A stretch of DNA of 64,000 nt from assembly GCF_009708175.1 (NCBI RefSeq), contig NZ_WMBB01000003.1, forward strand, positions 524,855 to 588,854, read 5' to 3'. The stretch comes from Nocardia aurantiaca (lineage in GTDB: Bacteria > Actinomycetota > Actinomycetes > Mycobacteriales > Mycobacteriaceae). This document shows positions 1-9,497 of the stretch, one piece after another (position 1 is the stretch's first letter; each line of letters begins with the position of its first letter). Below the pieces are notes generated by a model. The model did not search any database and was not told the DNA's origin. It saw nothing but the letters and a program-made list of their open reading frames with translations. The position numbers were made by a program, and so were the translations under genes.

Positions 1-108
1 AAGTCATGGTGTCCAGTGTGTCGAGGTTCTGAGATCGATGCCATCCGGGAGGTCCCTGAGGCGCCGTGTCCTCACAGACTCCACACAAAAGCCCGCTGCG
101 AACAGCCC

Positions 109-1824
109 TCAATTGATGGGGGCGGACCGCCACCAATCCAGCAGTTGGTCGTCGGTGGCGAGGAAACCTGTGCTGTACATGAGGAAGGCGTGCTTGCCGT
201 CCTGCGAGTGGAACTCCGTCACCAGACGCGGACGCAGCAGGGCGCTGCCGCTGATCTGGTAATTCGTGTACAGGTTGCCGTGCACCTTGATGTCGGTCTT
301 GGTGTAGCCGGACAGGGCGTTGAGCGCGTCCTCGGCGTCGGCGGCCGAGCGGTACATGACGAAGCGGTACGCCGGGTGGCCGACACCCCCCACGCAGTTC
401 CAGGCGACGGCCCAATTGCCCAGGTCCGGGTCGCCGGAGCCGGTGTCGGGCGGGGGCGAGGAATGCTGATAGGTCGAGCAGGCCGCGCCCTGGTAGCCGG
501 TGCCGGTGTTGGCGTCGGCAGCGGGGTCGGCCTGCGGCAGCATCTGTGGGAAGCGCTGGCTGAGGACCTGGGCGTCGGCGCCCGAGTGCTCCGTAAGGCC
601 AGCGGCGGGATCGGTGGTCTCGGTCGGCGTGACGTCCACCTCGGTGGTCGGCACTGGCGCTTCGGAGGTGGTCGCCGAGGTGTGCGAGGTCCCGTTCTCA
701 TCGAGCCAGGCAATGAGGCCACCGACCGCCATCAGCGTCAACACCACGACGGCCGTGACGCCGAGCAGGCAGCCCCGCAACTTCGAACGCTTCTCCCGCG
801 GCGGCGGCGACGGGGCGGGCGCCGGCGCCGGCGCCGGGGCGGTGTAGCGCATGGTCGCGGCCGGCTGCTGTCCGGGAACGCGATTCGGATCGACACCGTA
901 CGGGGTGGTCGACGCGGGACCGAATTGCCCTGGTGCCGCCGGTGATCCGCCGGACTGCGAAACGAACGGCGAGTGCGCCACCACGGTGGCTCCGGCCGGA
1001 TTCTCCAGCGCCTGCTGGGCCGCCGCGGCGAACTCACCGCACGAGTCGAACCGTCCCTCAGGGTATTTGGCGAGCGCGCGGGCCAGCACGGCGTCCAGCG
1101 CCTGCGGCAGTCCGGCCCGCAGCGCGCTGACCGGCGGCGGCGGCTGATTGAGGTGACCGTGGATGATGCCCACCGGATGCTCCGCGGCGAACGGCACGTC
1201 CCCGGTCAGCAACCGGAACAGCGTACAGGCCAGCGAATACTGATCCGAGCGCGGATCCAGCGGCTGACCCGAAAGCTGTTCCGGGGACGCATAGGTCAGC
1301 GTCGCGGTGAACGAGCCGGTCTGAGTGAGCTTGGTGGCGTCATCGCGCAGGCGGGCAATGCCGAAGTCCGCCAAGAAGACTCGCTCCTCGCCGTCCACCT
1401 GTTCGAGCAGAATGTTGGCGGGCTTCACATCCCGGTGCAGCACGCCGCGCCGGTGCGCGAAATCCAGCGCCCGCGCGGTCTCGGCGATGATCCGGATGGC
1501 CTGGCGCGGCGGCAGATTCGCCGCCTCCAGCTGGGACGCGTCGGGACCGTCGATGTAGCGCATGGCGATCCAGGGCTGCGCGTCGTCGATGCCGCGGTCG
1601 TAGACCGGCACGATATTGGGGTGATCGAGCCGGGCGATGAGATCACCCTCACGCTCGAACCGCCGCCGGATCTCGATATCGCCGAACAGATCCTGACTCA
1701 GCAGCTTCAGCGCGATGAGCCTGGGTAGGCGGGGATGCCGCGCAAGGTAAACCGATCCCATACCCCCGCGGCCGAGTTCGCGTTCGATCTCATAACCGGC
1801 GAACACTTCCCCAACGCGCAGCAC
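109..1824 (-). CDS. Transmembrane serine/threonine protein kinase with extracytoplasmic sensor domain
   Basis: A 571-residue eukaryotic-type kinase that should phosphorylate Ser/Thr of target proteins in response to an outside signal. The kinase domain covers about residues 11-275: glycine loop GRGGMG at 18-23, Lys40, catalytic HRDVKPAN with Asp132, DFG at 153-155 and the SPEQL activation-segment end. A Pro/Ala-rich linker leads to one membrane span at about 351-374. The outer domain (about 375-571) has two Cys (in GAACS and WNCVG) that could form a disulfide. Start is GTG at 1824 behind GGGAAGGG. The next gene upstream encodes a paralogue with the same architecture. The ligand and targets are unknown. 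Confidence 0.95.
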   Translation of the reverse strand: MLRVGEVFAGYEIERELGRGGMGSVYLARHPRLPRLIALKLLSQDLFGDIEIRRRFEREGDLIARLDHPNIVPVYDRGIDDAQPWIAMRYIDGPDASQLEAANLPPRQAIRIIAETARALDFAHRRGVLHRDVKPANILLEQVDGEERVFLADFGIARLRDDATKLTQTGSFTATLTYASPEQLSGQPLDPRSDQYSLACTLFRLLTGDVPFAAEHPVGIIHGHLNQPPPPVSALRAGLPQALDAVLARALAKYPEGRFDSCGEFAAAAQQALENPAGATVVAHSPFVSQSGGSPAAPGQFGPASTTPYGVDPNRVPGQQPAATMRYTAPAPAPAPAPSPPPREKRSKLRGCLLGVTAVVVLTLMAVGGLIAWLDENGTSHTSATTSEAPVPTTEVDVTPTETTDPAAGLTEHSGADAQVLSQRFPQMLPQADPAADANTGTGYQGAACSTYQHSSPPPDTGSGDPDLGNWAVAWNCVGGVGHPAYRFVMYRSAADAEDALNALSGYTKTDIKVHGNLYTNYQISGSALLRPRLVTEFHSQDGKHAFLMYSTGFLATDDQLLDWWRSAPIN

Positions 1825-1850
1825 GTGAACCCTTCCCGAATCTCTTTGTC

Positions 1851-1970
1851 TCCGCTTCGCTGTGGTGGGTTCGCGGACCCGTAGGTCTCGTTCTTCCCTC
1901 TTCCGCTTCGTTTCCCCGCTACGTCGGACCAGAACGAGCGCTCCATCGACCTGTGCTGGGGCCGCGAACC
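1851..1970 (-). repeat. Dispersed intergenic repeat family A, copy 1
   Basis: Read on the minus strand it runs GGTTCGCGG ... TCGTTCTGGTCCG ... AAGAACGAGACC ... CCGCGAACC followed by a GCGAAGCGGAG tail. The outer ends and the inner TTCT/AGAA segments are inverted repeats, so the element can fold into a long hairpin. Its tail ends about 25 bases before the GTG of the kinase gene at 1824. Related copies lie at 16144-16320, 23200-23372 and 27507-27628. Confidence 0.8.
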
Positions 1971-2022
1971 AGATACTTCGCCGACCCTAGCCTGATCGGA
2001 CCGGGGTTTCGAATCCCCCAGG

Positions 2023-3900
2023 TCAGTTGAGAGGGGCGTTCTTCCACCACTTCAGGACCGGATCGATGCTGCCGGTGAGGCCGTCGGTGTACATGAGGTA
2101 CTGGGTGCGATTGTTGTCGCCGGTGAAGGCGGTCACCAGGCGCGGGTGGCTGTCATTGGTGATCTGGTAGTTGGTGTAGGTTTTGCCGCCATTGGCGTCC
2201 TGCGACTTGGCGTCCGGGGTCAGGTCGCTCAGCACGGACTGCGCGTCGGCGGCCGAGGAGTAGGCGAAGATGCGGTAGAAGGGGTCGTTGTTATTGCCGC
2301 CGCCGTAGCAGCGCCACTGCACTTCCCAGTCGCCGAAGTCCGGTGTGCCGTCGGTGGCGTCGGTGGAGACCGGGGAGTCGGCGACCCAGCAGGTCGCGCC
2401 GTTGAAGCCCTTGCCGCCGGTCTTGACGGCGGGCAACAGCTTCGGGAACTCCTGCGCCGCGACCGACCAGTCGATCTGCTTGTCGTCGGCCGGCGCGGCG
2501 CCCGCCGTGGTGACCACGCTGGGCGCGGCCTTGGTTTTGCCACCGGCCTTGCTGCCCGCCGCGGCGACCACGACGATCACCACGATGAGCAGCACCACCG
2601 CCGCCAGCACGATGCCGACGATGAGTCCGGTATTGGATTTGTTCGGCGGCGTCGGCCGCGGCGCCGCGACCGGCGGGCGCTGCTGGCCCGGACTCGCGTA
2701 GGCGTAGGACGACGACTGGGTGTACTGAGCGGTCCCGTGCCCGGTGTAGTTGCCGGTCACCGGCTTGGGCGGGACCGAATTGACCTGCGTCGAAGCTGGA
2801 TACGGCACGGCCGGGGACGGCGGCGCGGTGTGCGGGCGCGGCCCGGCGGTCGGCATGGGCGCGCCGGTCATCGGCATTCCGGTCGGAAGTGGGCCACCGG
2901 TCTGCATCGGGCCGCCCATCGGCATGGCGCCGCTCGTATACATAGGCATACCGGTCGGCATGGCACCGCTGGTCATGGGCGTAGCCACCTGGGTCGGCCC
3001 GGCGGTGTGCGGCATCACCGGCATGGGCGGCGCGGTGCGCTGCACCAGCGGCATGGCCGGTGCGCTCGGATGCGCGAGGGCGCGCCGGGCGGCGGCCGCG
3101 AAGTCGCTGCAGTTGGCGAAGCGGTCCTCGGGACGCTTGGCCATGGCCTTGGCGATCACCAGGTCCAGGCTCGGCGGCAGGCCGGAGCGCGAACCGCTCA
3201 GCGGCGGCGGCGGATTCTGCAGATGCCCCTGGATGACCGCGGCCGGATTGGTGGCCGAGAACGGGCCCGAACCGGTGAACAGCCAGAACAGCGTGCACGC
3301 CAGCGAGTACTGGTCCGAGCGGCCGTCGAGCGCCGAACCGGTCAACTGCTCCGGCGAGGCATAGGCCAGGGTCGCGGTGAACGTTCCCGTCTGGGTGAGG
3401 TGACCGCTGTCGTCACGCAGCCGCGCGATGCCGAAGTCGGTCAGGTACACCCGCTCGCCCTTACCGCCGGTGGAGCGGGCCAGCAAGATATTGGCGGGCT
3501 TCACGTCCCGGTGCAGCACCTCGTTGCGGTGCGCGTAATCCAGGGCGTCGGCCATTTCGGCGACGATCTGCACGGCCCGTTCGGGCGGCAGCGTCTGCGG
3601 ATTCACGCTGGCGGCGTCGATGCCGTCAATATATTGCATGGAGATCCACAGCTGGCCGTCCTCGAGCCCACGGTCGTAGACGGTGACGATGTTGTGGTGG
3701 TCCAACTGGGCGACCAGGTCGGCCTCGCGCTCGAAGCGGGCGCGGACCTCCTTGTCGAAGACCATCTCCCGGTTCAGCAGCTTGAGCGCCGTCATCCGGG
3801 GCAGTCGCGGATGCTTGGCCAGGTACACCGAACCCATGCCACCCCGGCCGAGCTGCCGCTCGATGACATACCCTGCAAAAACGTCACCGTTGGACAGCAT
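2023..3900 (-). CDS. Transmembrane serine/threonine protein kinase, paralogue of the adjacent kinase
   Basis: A 625-residue kinase with the same layout as its downstream neighbour: LGRGGMGSVYLAKH glycine loop near the N-terminus, HRDVKPANILL catalytic loop, DFGIARL, ASPEQL, a juxtamembrane linker, one strongly hydrophobic span, then a sensor domain ending in WWKNAPLN (WWRSAPIN in the paralogue). Two Cys are kept in the sensor (GATCW, WRCYG). The linker is unusual: a run of Met-Pro-Gly units (MPTG, MPMG and similar) spans about 60 residues. The ATG at 3900 is chosen because the kinase homology starts there and GGGAGATC precedes it; an upstream in-frame GTG adds 19 unsupported residues. The pair looks like a tandem duplication. 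Confidence 0.94.
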   Translation of the reverse strand: MLSNGDVFAGYVIERQLGRGGMGSVYLAKHPRLPRMTALKLLNREMVFDKEVRARFEREADLVAQLDHHNIVTVYDRGLEDGQLWISMQYIDGIDAASVNPQTLPPERAVQIVAEMADALDYAHRNEVLHRDVKPANILLARSTGGKGERVYLTDFGIARLRDDSGHLTQTGTFTATLAYASPEQLTGSALDGRSDQYSLACTLFWLFTGSGPFSATNPAAVIQGHLQNPPPPLSGSRSGLPPSLDLVIAKAMAKRPEDRFANCSDFAAAARRALAHPSAPAMPLVQRTAPPMPVMPHTAGPTQVATPMTSGAMPTGMPMYTSGAMPMGGPMQTGGPLPTGMPMTGAPMPTAGPRPHTAPPSPAVPYPASTQVNSVPPKPVTGNYTGHGTAQYTQSSSYAYASPGQQRPPVAAPRPTPPNKSNTGLIVGIVLAAVVLLIVVIVVVAAAGSKAGGKTKAAPSVVTTAGAAPADDKQIDWSVAAQEFPKLLPAVKTGGKGFNGATCWVADSPVSTDATDGTPDFGDWEVQWRCYGGGNNNDPFYRIFAYSSAADAQSVLSDLTPDAKSQDANGGKTYTNYQITNDSHPRLVTAFTGDNNRTQYLMYTDGLTGSIDPVLKWWKNAPLN

Positions 3901-4125
3901 GACGATCTCCCACTTCCCACTCCGTGTGCCGGGACCCACCAGCGCGCGAGGTACCACAGACGATCGATGTGATCGTGTCGGGCCGATCCGAAAACACCGA
4001 AACTGTAGCCGATTCGCGGCCTACCGAACTATCTACGCCGAGCCCGCTTACGCAACACTCAATGTTTGCTTGCAACCCTGGATGACGCGGCGTGCGGTGT
4101 CGGGGGTCGGCGATACGCTGGCCGC

Positions 4126-4896
4126 ATGCGCATTGGAGCTCACGTCCGAATGGACAGCGACCCGATCGGCTTCGGCGAGAAGCTGGGGGCCGATGTCATC
4201 CAGATGTTCGTGGTGGATCCGCAGAGCTGGGACAAGCCCGCACCGCACCCGCGGGCCGAGGAGATCAAGGCCAGCGATATCGATCTGGTGGTGCACTCGT
4301 CCTATCAGATCAATGTGGCCAGCCTGAACAACCGGCTGCGCATGCCCTCGCGCAACGCGGTGGCGCAGCAGGCCGAGGCGGCGGCCGAGCTGGGGGCGTT
4401 CGGGCTGGTGGTGCACGGCGGCCACGTGCGCTCGGACGAGGAGATGGCGGAGGGATTCGTCAACTGGCGCAAGCTGTTCGAGCGGCAGGCGGACAAGGGC
4501 GGGTTCCCGGTGCCCATCCTCATCGAGAACACGGCCGGCGGAAACCACGCCATGGCCAGGCATTTCGACAATATCGGGCGGCTATGGGACGCGGTCGGCG
4601 ACTTCGGGGCCGGATTCTGCCTGGACACCTGCCACGCCTGGGCGGGCGGTGAGGAGCTGGTCGGCATCGTGGAGCGGATCAAGCAGATCACCGGGCGCAT
4701 TGACCTGGTGCACCTGAACTCCTCACGGGACGCCTTCGACTCGGGTGCGGACCGGCACGCGAATTTCGCCGACGGGACCATTGATCCGCAGCTGCTGGCC
4801 GAAGTGTGCCGCACCGCCGGGGCCCCGGTGATTCTGGAGACCCCGGCCGAGGGTGTCGCCGACGACCTGGCCTATCTGAGGGAACACGTCGGCTGA
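4126..4896 (+). CDS. nfo: Endonuclease IV (AP endonuclease, TIM-barrel)
   Basis: A 256-residue class II AP endonuclease that would cut DNA 5' of abasic sites in base-excision repair. Zn-ligand and fold motifs typical of the family are visible: MRIGAHV at the start, VVHSSYQINVAS, VVHGGHV, LIENTAGG, FCLDTCHAWAGG, LVHLNSSRD, DRHANFADG and a C-terminal VILETPAEG. Length fits mycobacterial End proteins. The ATG at 4126 begins the barrel directly; the earlier in-frame ATG at 4066 would add 20 unrelated residues. It stands alone, divergent from the kinase genes. Confidence 0.93.
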   Translation: MRIGAHVRMDSDPIGFGEKLGADVIQMFVVDPQSWDKPAPHPRAEEIKASDIDLVVHSSYQINVASLNNRLRMPSRNAVAQQAEAAAELGAFGLVVHGGHVRSDEEMAEGFVNWRKLFERQADKGGFPVPILIENTAGGNHAMARHFDNIGRLWDAVGDFGAGFCLDTCHAWAGGEELVGIVERIKQITGRIDLVHLNSSRDAFDSGADRHANFADGTIDPQLLAEVCRTAGAPVILETPAEGVADDLAYLREHVG

Positions 4897-5183
4897 GGCC
4901 TTCCGATCCGCTGACCCTGAACCTGTTTCGGCGGACGCGCCGCTCGGACTCACGGCCCGGCACAACTCGATGCTCGTCGGTCGCGGTGCACCTGCGCACA
5001 CCGTGAACCGATGGCCGGCCGACGCCATGACAACTCTCACCTCTCCCGATGTCGCACCGGCTCTGCTCTTCGTCCTCCGCTTCGCTCCGCGCTCCACCAG
5101 CCCCGCACTCCGGCCTCCCCGCGCTCGGCCCGAACCTGTGGGTGTCTGTCCCACGGCGCGGGTGTCTAGGCCAGACTGTGGGC

Positions 5184-6395
5184 ATGGATATTCGGCCGCT
5201 GGATGGCGTGCGGGTGTTGGAGCTCGGTAACTATGTCGCGGCGCCGACGGCCGGGCGGATACTCGGGGACTTCGGGGCCGAGGTGATCAAGGTCGAACGG
5301 CCGAAAACCGGTGATGAGCTGCGGAATTGGCGGCTGTACGGCGGGAATACCTCGATGCTGTACCGGACTGTCAACCGGAACAAGAAGTCGATCACGCTGG
5401 ATCTGCGCACCGAGGCCGGGCGCGGGATCGTGCTGGAGCTGCTCGAGCACTGCGATGTGCTGCTGGAGAACTTCCGCCCCGGAATGCTCGAGAAGTGGGG
5501 GCTCGGGCCCGAGGTACTGAACGAGGTCAATCCGAATCTGGTGATCACGCGCATCTCCGCGTACGGGCAGACCGGTCCGCTCGCGCAGCGCCCAGGCTTC
5601 GCTGCGGTGGCCGAGGCGGTCGGCGGGTTGCGCGAACTCGTGGGCGATCCGGACCGGCCACCGGTGCGCGTCGGCGTGTCCATCGGCGATTCCATTGCGG
5701 GGATCTACGCCGCCTTCGGCACCGTCATGGCACTCTTCCAGCGCGAACGGGTGCAGCGGGTTCCCTTGGAGCAGCGCGTCATCGACGTCGCGCTGAACGA
5801 ATCCATCCTCTCGGTCATGGAATCGCTGGTGCCCGATTATCTGGCGTACGGCATCAACCGCGAGCGCGTGGGCGGTCGCATGGAGGGCATCGCGCCCAGC
5901 AACGCCTACCCGTGCAGCGACGGCACCAGCATCATCATCGGCGGCAATGGCGACGCCATCTTCCAGCGGTACATGCAGGTCATCGGCCGTCCCGATCTCG
6001 CCGCCGATCCGGAGCTGCAGGACAACGCCGGTCGCTGGCGCCACCGCGAGCGGCTGGACGCCTCGATCGCCGAATGGACGCGGGTGCACACCCGCGCGGA
6101 GGCGCTGCGGGTGCTGGAGGCGGCCGCGATTCCGTGCGGCCCCATCTACACGGCCGCCGATATCGTCACCGATGAACAGTACAAGGCGCGCAATATGATC
6201 CAGCCCTTCCGGGTGGACGTGGGCGAGCCGGAGCCCCGGGAGGTCGGTTTCCCGGGCATCGTCCCCGTCATCGGCGGACAATCGCTGCCCATCCGCAATG
6301 TCGGTCCCGACCTCGGCGAGCACACCCGCGAGGTGCTCTCCGGCCTGCTCGGCATGACCGACGCCGATATCGATGCCCTGGAGGCGAACTCATGA
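5184..6395 (+). CDS. Family III CoA-transferase (CaiB/BaiF type)
   Basis: A 403-residue CoA-transferase that moves CoA between carboxylic acids. Family features include the N-terminal PLDGVRVLELG followed by LGDFGAEVIKVERP, NRNKKSITLDL, LLENFRPGMLEKWGLG, ISAYGQTGP, and GDSIAG, whose Asp corresponds to the catalytic Asp of the family. ATG 5184 starts at the canonical MDIRPLDGV; upstream sequence is a 287-bp gap with no clear gene. The stop codon overlaps the start of the next gene (ATGA), so the two are probably co-translated. Together with the downstream lyase this suggests activation and cleavage of a branched or 3-hydroxy-3-methyl acyl-CoA; the substrate cannot be read from sequence. Confidence 0.92.
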   Translation: MDIRPLDGVRVLELGNYVAAPTAGRILGDFGAEVIKVERPKTGDELRNWRLYGGNTSMLYRTVNRNKKSITLDLRTEAGRGIVLELLEHCDVLLENFRPGMLEKWGLGPEVLNEVNPNLVITRISAYGQTGPLAQRPGFAAVAEAVGGLRELVGDPDRPPVRVGVSIGDSIAGIYAAFGTVMALFQRERVQRVPLEQRVIDVALNESILSVMESLVPDYLAYGINRERVGGRMEGIAPSNAYPCSDGTSIIIGGNGDAIFQRYMQVIGRPDLAADPELQDNAGRWRHRERLDASIAEWTRVHTRAEALRVLEAAAIPCGPIYTAADIVTDEQYKARNMIQPFRVDVGEPEPREVGFPGIVPVIGGQSLPIRNVGPDLGEHTREVLSGLLGMTDADIDALEANS

Positions 6396-7315
6396 CCCTG
6401 CGGGATGTCACGCTGCGCGATGGTTTGCAGCTCACCGGGAAGGTCCTGCCCACCGAGCGCAAGGTGCGGATCGCCCGCCAACTGCTTGCGCTGGGCGTGC
6501 CGGAGCTGGAGATCGGATCCATGGCGCGGCCGGATCTGGTGCCGCCCATGGCCAATACCCTCGAGCTGGTCGCGCAGCTGACGCCCGCGGAACTGGAGCG
6601 CTGCTGGGTGTGGGTGGCCACGCCGCGGCACGTGGCCAGGGCCGCCGAGGCGGGCGTGCGCAATTTCCAGTACTGCTTCTCGGTGTCGGACGCGCACAAC
6701 AAGGCCAATATCGGCCGCACCACCGAGGACAGCCTGGCCGCCATGCCCGAGGCGGTCCGCCTCGCGGCGGAAGCGGGCGGGCGCATTCAGCTCTGCCTGG
6801 CAACAGCCTTCACCTGTCCGTTCGACGGGTCCGTGGATCCGGCGCGGGTGCTGGCCATCGCCACCGATCCGCGCACCGCCGGGTCGGCGGACATCGTGAT
6901 CGCCGATACCCTCGGCCAGGCGCATCCGGGTCAGGTCGGAGCCCTGGTGGGTGCGGTGGCCGAGACCGGGCACTGGGGGACGGCGGAGCACCGCATCGTC
7001 TTCCACGGCCACGACACCTGGGGCATGGGCGTCGCGAATTCGCTCGCGGCCTTGGCCGCCGGTGCGGCGGTGGTGGACGGTTCGCTCGGCGGACTGGGCG
7101 GCTGCCCGTTCGCGCCGGGCGCATCCGGGAACACCTCGAGCGAGGACCTGTTGTTCGCCACCCGCCCGGAATGGCTTACGCCGCTTGTGTTGTCGGATCT
7201 GGTGCGGCTTTCCGAGGAGTTGCTGAAAGAACTCGGCGAGCCCAATCGATCACGGACGGCCGAGGGCGCGAGGTCCAAAGCCGAAGCGTTCGAATGGGTA
7301 ATTGCCGCTCGCTGA
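6392..7315 (+). CDS. Hydroxymethylglutaryl-CoA lyase family protein
   Basis: A 307-residue HMGL-like TIM barrel cleaving 3-hydroxy-3-methylglutaryl-CoA or a related 3-hydroxyacyl-CoA by retro-Claisen chemistry. The metal-binding Asp sits in TLRDGLQ, the HxH metal ligands in VFHGHDTWGMG, and the flexible-loop Cys in the lyase signature GLGGCPFAPGASGN. It overlaps the CoA-transferase by four bases and is converging with a small membrane-protein gene 15 bases downstream. The coupling to a CoA-transferase fits leucine-type or isoprenoid acid catabolism, but this is inference. Confidence 0.9.
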   Translation: MTLRDVTLRDGLQLTGKVLPTERKVRIARQLLALGVPELEIGSMARPDLVPPMANTLELVAQLTPAELERCWVWVATPRHVARAAEAGVRNFQYCFSVSDAHNKANIGRTTEDSLAAMPEAVRLAAEAGGRIQLCLATAFTCPFDGSVDPARVLAIATDPRTAGSADIVIADTLGQAHPGQVGALVGAVAETGHWGTAEHRIVFHGHDTWGMGVANSLAALAAGAAVVDGSLGGLGGCPFAPGASGNTSSEDLLFATRPEWLTPLVLSDLVRLSEELLKELGEPNRSRTAEGARSKAEAFEWVIAAR

Positions 7316-7330
7316 GCAATTCGCGGACAA

Positions 7331-7576
7331 TTAGCCAGCGTGCGCGTCGGCCCTCAGCTTGAGCAATACCAACCCGGCGGTGCAGGCGAGAATCAGTCCG
7401 GCGACGGTGATTTCGACGCGTAGCCCGGCAATGCCGAGAACCGCGCCGGTGAGCCCTCCCAGGAAGATCAGCCAGGCGACGGCGCGGGCCAGAATTGCCG
7501 ACATCCGCAGCCCGGAGGCCGCGGGGTCTCCCGCGCGCGCCGACGTGCGCAGCGGAGATGCCGAGAATGCACCCAT
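7331..7576 (-). CDS. Small hypothetical membrane protein
   Basis: About 81 residues with two predicted membrane helices (ILARAVAWLIFLGGLTGAV and VEITVAGLILACTAGLVLL) and a short Ser/Ala/Arg-rich N-terminus. Two adjacent ATGs occur (7579 and 7576); the second is preferred because GAGGAG lies six bases before it but only three before the first. A longer frame back to 7711 exists but has no membrane or family features in the extra part. No function is recognised. Confidence 0.55.
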   Translation of the reverse strand: MGAFSASPLRTSARAGDPAASGLRMSAILARAVAWLIFLGGLTGAVLGIAGLRVEITVAGLILACTAGLVLLKLRADAHAG

Positions 7577-7879
7577 CATCCACTCCTCGATGACGCCCGC
7601 CGGGTCTCGCGATTCTTCGGCGCGCCCCTCGGCTAATTTCGAGCGTCTCACGTGTAACTTTGGACACACATTACGGCTCGGCAACGGAAAGTCCAGACGA
7701 CACGTACGCAAAACGCGCCGAGTTTACTAATTCGATATCTGAATCATCGCTGTTTGAGATATTTCCGAGACCTACGGAATCGCCTGCGCCCTCGCGTGAT
7801 CGAACCGACCACCCGCCTGGCCCCGCCTCGCAGCCTCCGTTAGGGTGAGCCCACTCGACACGAATCAGGAGTGCCACCA
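7577..7879. other. Intergenic region between divergent small genes
   Basis: About 300 bases separating two divergently read small genes. The part around 7720-7770 is clearly more AT-rich than its surroundings (ACTAATTCGATATCTGAATC), as expected of promoters. No palindrome or RNA structure was recognised. Confidence 0.4.
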
Positions 7880-8362
7880 ATGGACGGCAGCAACGCCGGC
7901 GCGGACGAGCGCGCGGTCACCCCGCTGCGCCACCTGCCCAAGCCTGTGGCGGGCGCCGCCGCGGCGGTCGGCGCGGTGTCGGCCGGGCTCATTCTCCTCG
8001 GCGCCTGTGGCATAGGCCACGATGACACCTACGTTGCTCCCCCGCCCATCAGCGCGGATCTGCAAGCGGCACCGTCAACTTCGACGAAGAGCGGTTCCAG
8101 CACCACCCCCGGCGTCATCATCCCGCCGTCCCCCACCTGGCGAGTAGCCGCCGACATGCCCTCCCGGCGCGCCCCCATCTCCACCGTCACCGCGACCCCG
8201 GAGGACCCGGCCGCGGACCCGAGCGCGAGCGCCCGCACGACGCCGTCGCGCCCGACCACCACCGAAAGCACGCGCCCCACAACCGAACTCCCGGCCACCA
8301 CGGTTCCGGCGACCACCCTCGCGACCACAGATCACGCGGCCTCCGACGACTCCGACGGGTGA
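7880..8362 (+). CDS. Putative lipoprotein or membrane-anchored Thr/Pro-rich protein
   Basis: A 160-residue protein with a cytoplasmic head of about 24 residues, one hydrophobic segment (VAGAAAAVGAVSAGLILLG) ending in LGAC, which matches a lipobox, and a long low-complexity tail rich in Ser, Thr, Pro and Ala ending in Asp/Ser. The tail looks like an extended surface spacer. ATG 7880 is chosen because CAGGAG lies at a normal distance before it. The head is long for a signal peptide, so a simple membrane anchor is the alternative to a lipoprotein. No family recognised. Confidence 0.6.
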   Translation: MDGSNAGADERAVTPLRHLPKPVAGAAAAVGAVSAGLILLGACGIGHDDTYVAPPPISADLQAAPSTSTKSGSSTTPGVIIPPSPTWRVAADMPSRRAPISTVTATPEDPAADPSASARTTPSRPTTTESTRPTTELPATTVPATTLATTDHAASDDSDG

Positions 8363-8396
8363 CCCGGTCGGTCGCTGCGGGCAATGGCCCGGCGGG

Positions 8397-9497
8397 TCAC
8401 CAGTCGCCGTCTTCGACCAGTGTGCCCTTCGTGTCGCCGAGCTGATGGACCTGACCGGGAGTCGGGTCCTGCCAGGGTTCGTGGTCGTCGCCCAGCCAAT
8501 CCCCGACCGGGACCACTGCCGCGAGCGAGGCGGCCGGGGCCAGATCCGTTGCGTCCGAGTCGAAGTAGTCGAACCAGGGTAGGCCCGCCTCGGTGTAGGC
8601 CTTACGGTCGACCGGGGACGGGGGCGCGGCCTCGCCGGTGATCCGGCGCCAGTCGGGCGGGGTCACCAAATGGACGAAGATGCGGCCGGAGGGGTTGGTG
8701 GCCCAATCCGCCAGGGCGCGCTCGTCTTTGTAGATCTCCTGCCGCATGGTGCCGCCGACGCCGAGCCCCATCGCGACAGCCGGACGGCTCGACCTCGCGC
8801 GCGCGGATCGCTCGAGCCCGCCACTGCCCGGCGCGGGCGGCGGCGCCCCGTAGCCCGGCGGCATGGCGCCGCCCGGGGCGGGCATGCCCTGCGGCGGCAG
8901 GGACAGCGGGACGGGAGTCTCCCCGTGCGAGATCGCCCGCACCCGTTCGCGATCCTCCTCCATCGCCTTGCGCCAGCGCGCGAGTTCGACCTCGTTCAGT
9001 GCGAAGTTCTGGAGCTGAATGCCGCCGTGGGTCTCCTCGCCGGTGACCTGGCCCTCCACCGTCGCACCCGATCCCAGTGGTACCGCGACGAATTGGCGGA
9101 TGGTGCCCTTGCCGGAGTTGATACCGTCCAGCCACGGCTGCTTGGGCAGCACCACATAGTTCTGCGGGTCGCGGGCCAGGCGATCACTCCACGGCTTCCC
9201 GGAGACCGCGCACACCTTGCCCACGCCGATCTGCAGCGCCGCAGGCTCTTTCGCGGAGAACGACAGCCACATCGCCTCCCGCAGATACATGGGCAGCATG
9301 ACGCCGCCGCGCTTGCTCCATTCCTCGGGCACCGAGTCCGCGTAGTCCGCCACCCGCCGGACCGGGAAATCTCCCAGCCCGGGCGGCAAGGGATGCGTCC
9401 CCTGCTCGGGCAGTCTCAGCGTGCGAATGAACCGCACTCCCACCCCACCGGGCAACACCAGGGTGTTCCCGTCCAGCCGTACTGCCTCTCCTCCCAT
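8397..9497 (-). CDS. Conserved protein of unknown function
   Basis: A 366-residue soluble protein without signal peptide or membrane helix. A conserved-looking region covers residues about 70-190 (MYLREAMWLSFSA, VGVGKVCAVSGKPW, LPKQPWLDGIN, VEGQVTGEE, GGIQLQNF), which I associate with a widespread uncharacterised family but cannot name. A Gly/Pro-rich linker follows, then a second part (MRQEIYKDERALADWA ... FVHLVTPPDWRRITG ... WFDYFDSD). The ATG at 9497 fits better than an in-frame start at 9560, whose extra 21 residues are Arg/Gly-rich with no relation to the fold. It ends shortly after the convergent small gene at 8362. Confidence 0.75.
   Translation of the reverse strand: MGGEAVRLDGNTLVLPGGVGVRFIRTLRLPEQGTHPLPPGLGDFPVRRVADYADSVPEEWSKRGGVMLPMYLREAMWLSFSAKEPAALQIGVGKVCAVSGKPWSDRLARDPQNYVVLPKQPWLDGINSGKGTIRQFVAVPLGSGATVEGQVTGEETHGGIQLQNFALNEVELARWRKAMEEDRERVRAISHGETPVPLSLPPQGMPAPGGAMPPGYGAPPPAPGSGGLERSARARSSRPAVAMGLGVGGTMRQEIYKDERALADWATNPSGRIFVHLVTPPDWRRITGEAAPPSPVDRKAYTEAGLPWFDYFDSDATDLAPAASLAAVVPVGDWLGDDHEPWQDPTPGQVHQLGDTKGTLVEDGDW

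Noticed and set aside
2146..3972. A 608-codon open frame antisense to the second kinase gene
   Set aside because: Extremely Arg/His/Gly-rich, without any domain; explained by GC bias opposite the kinase gene.
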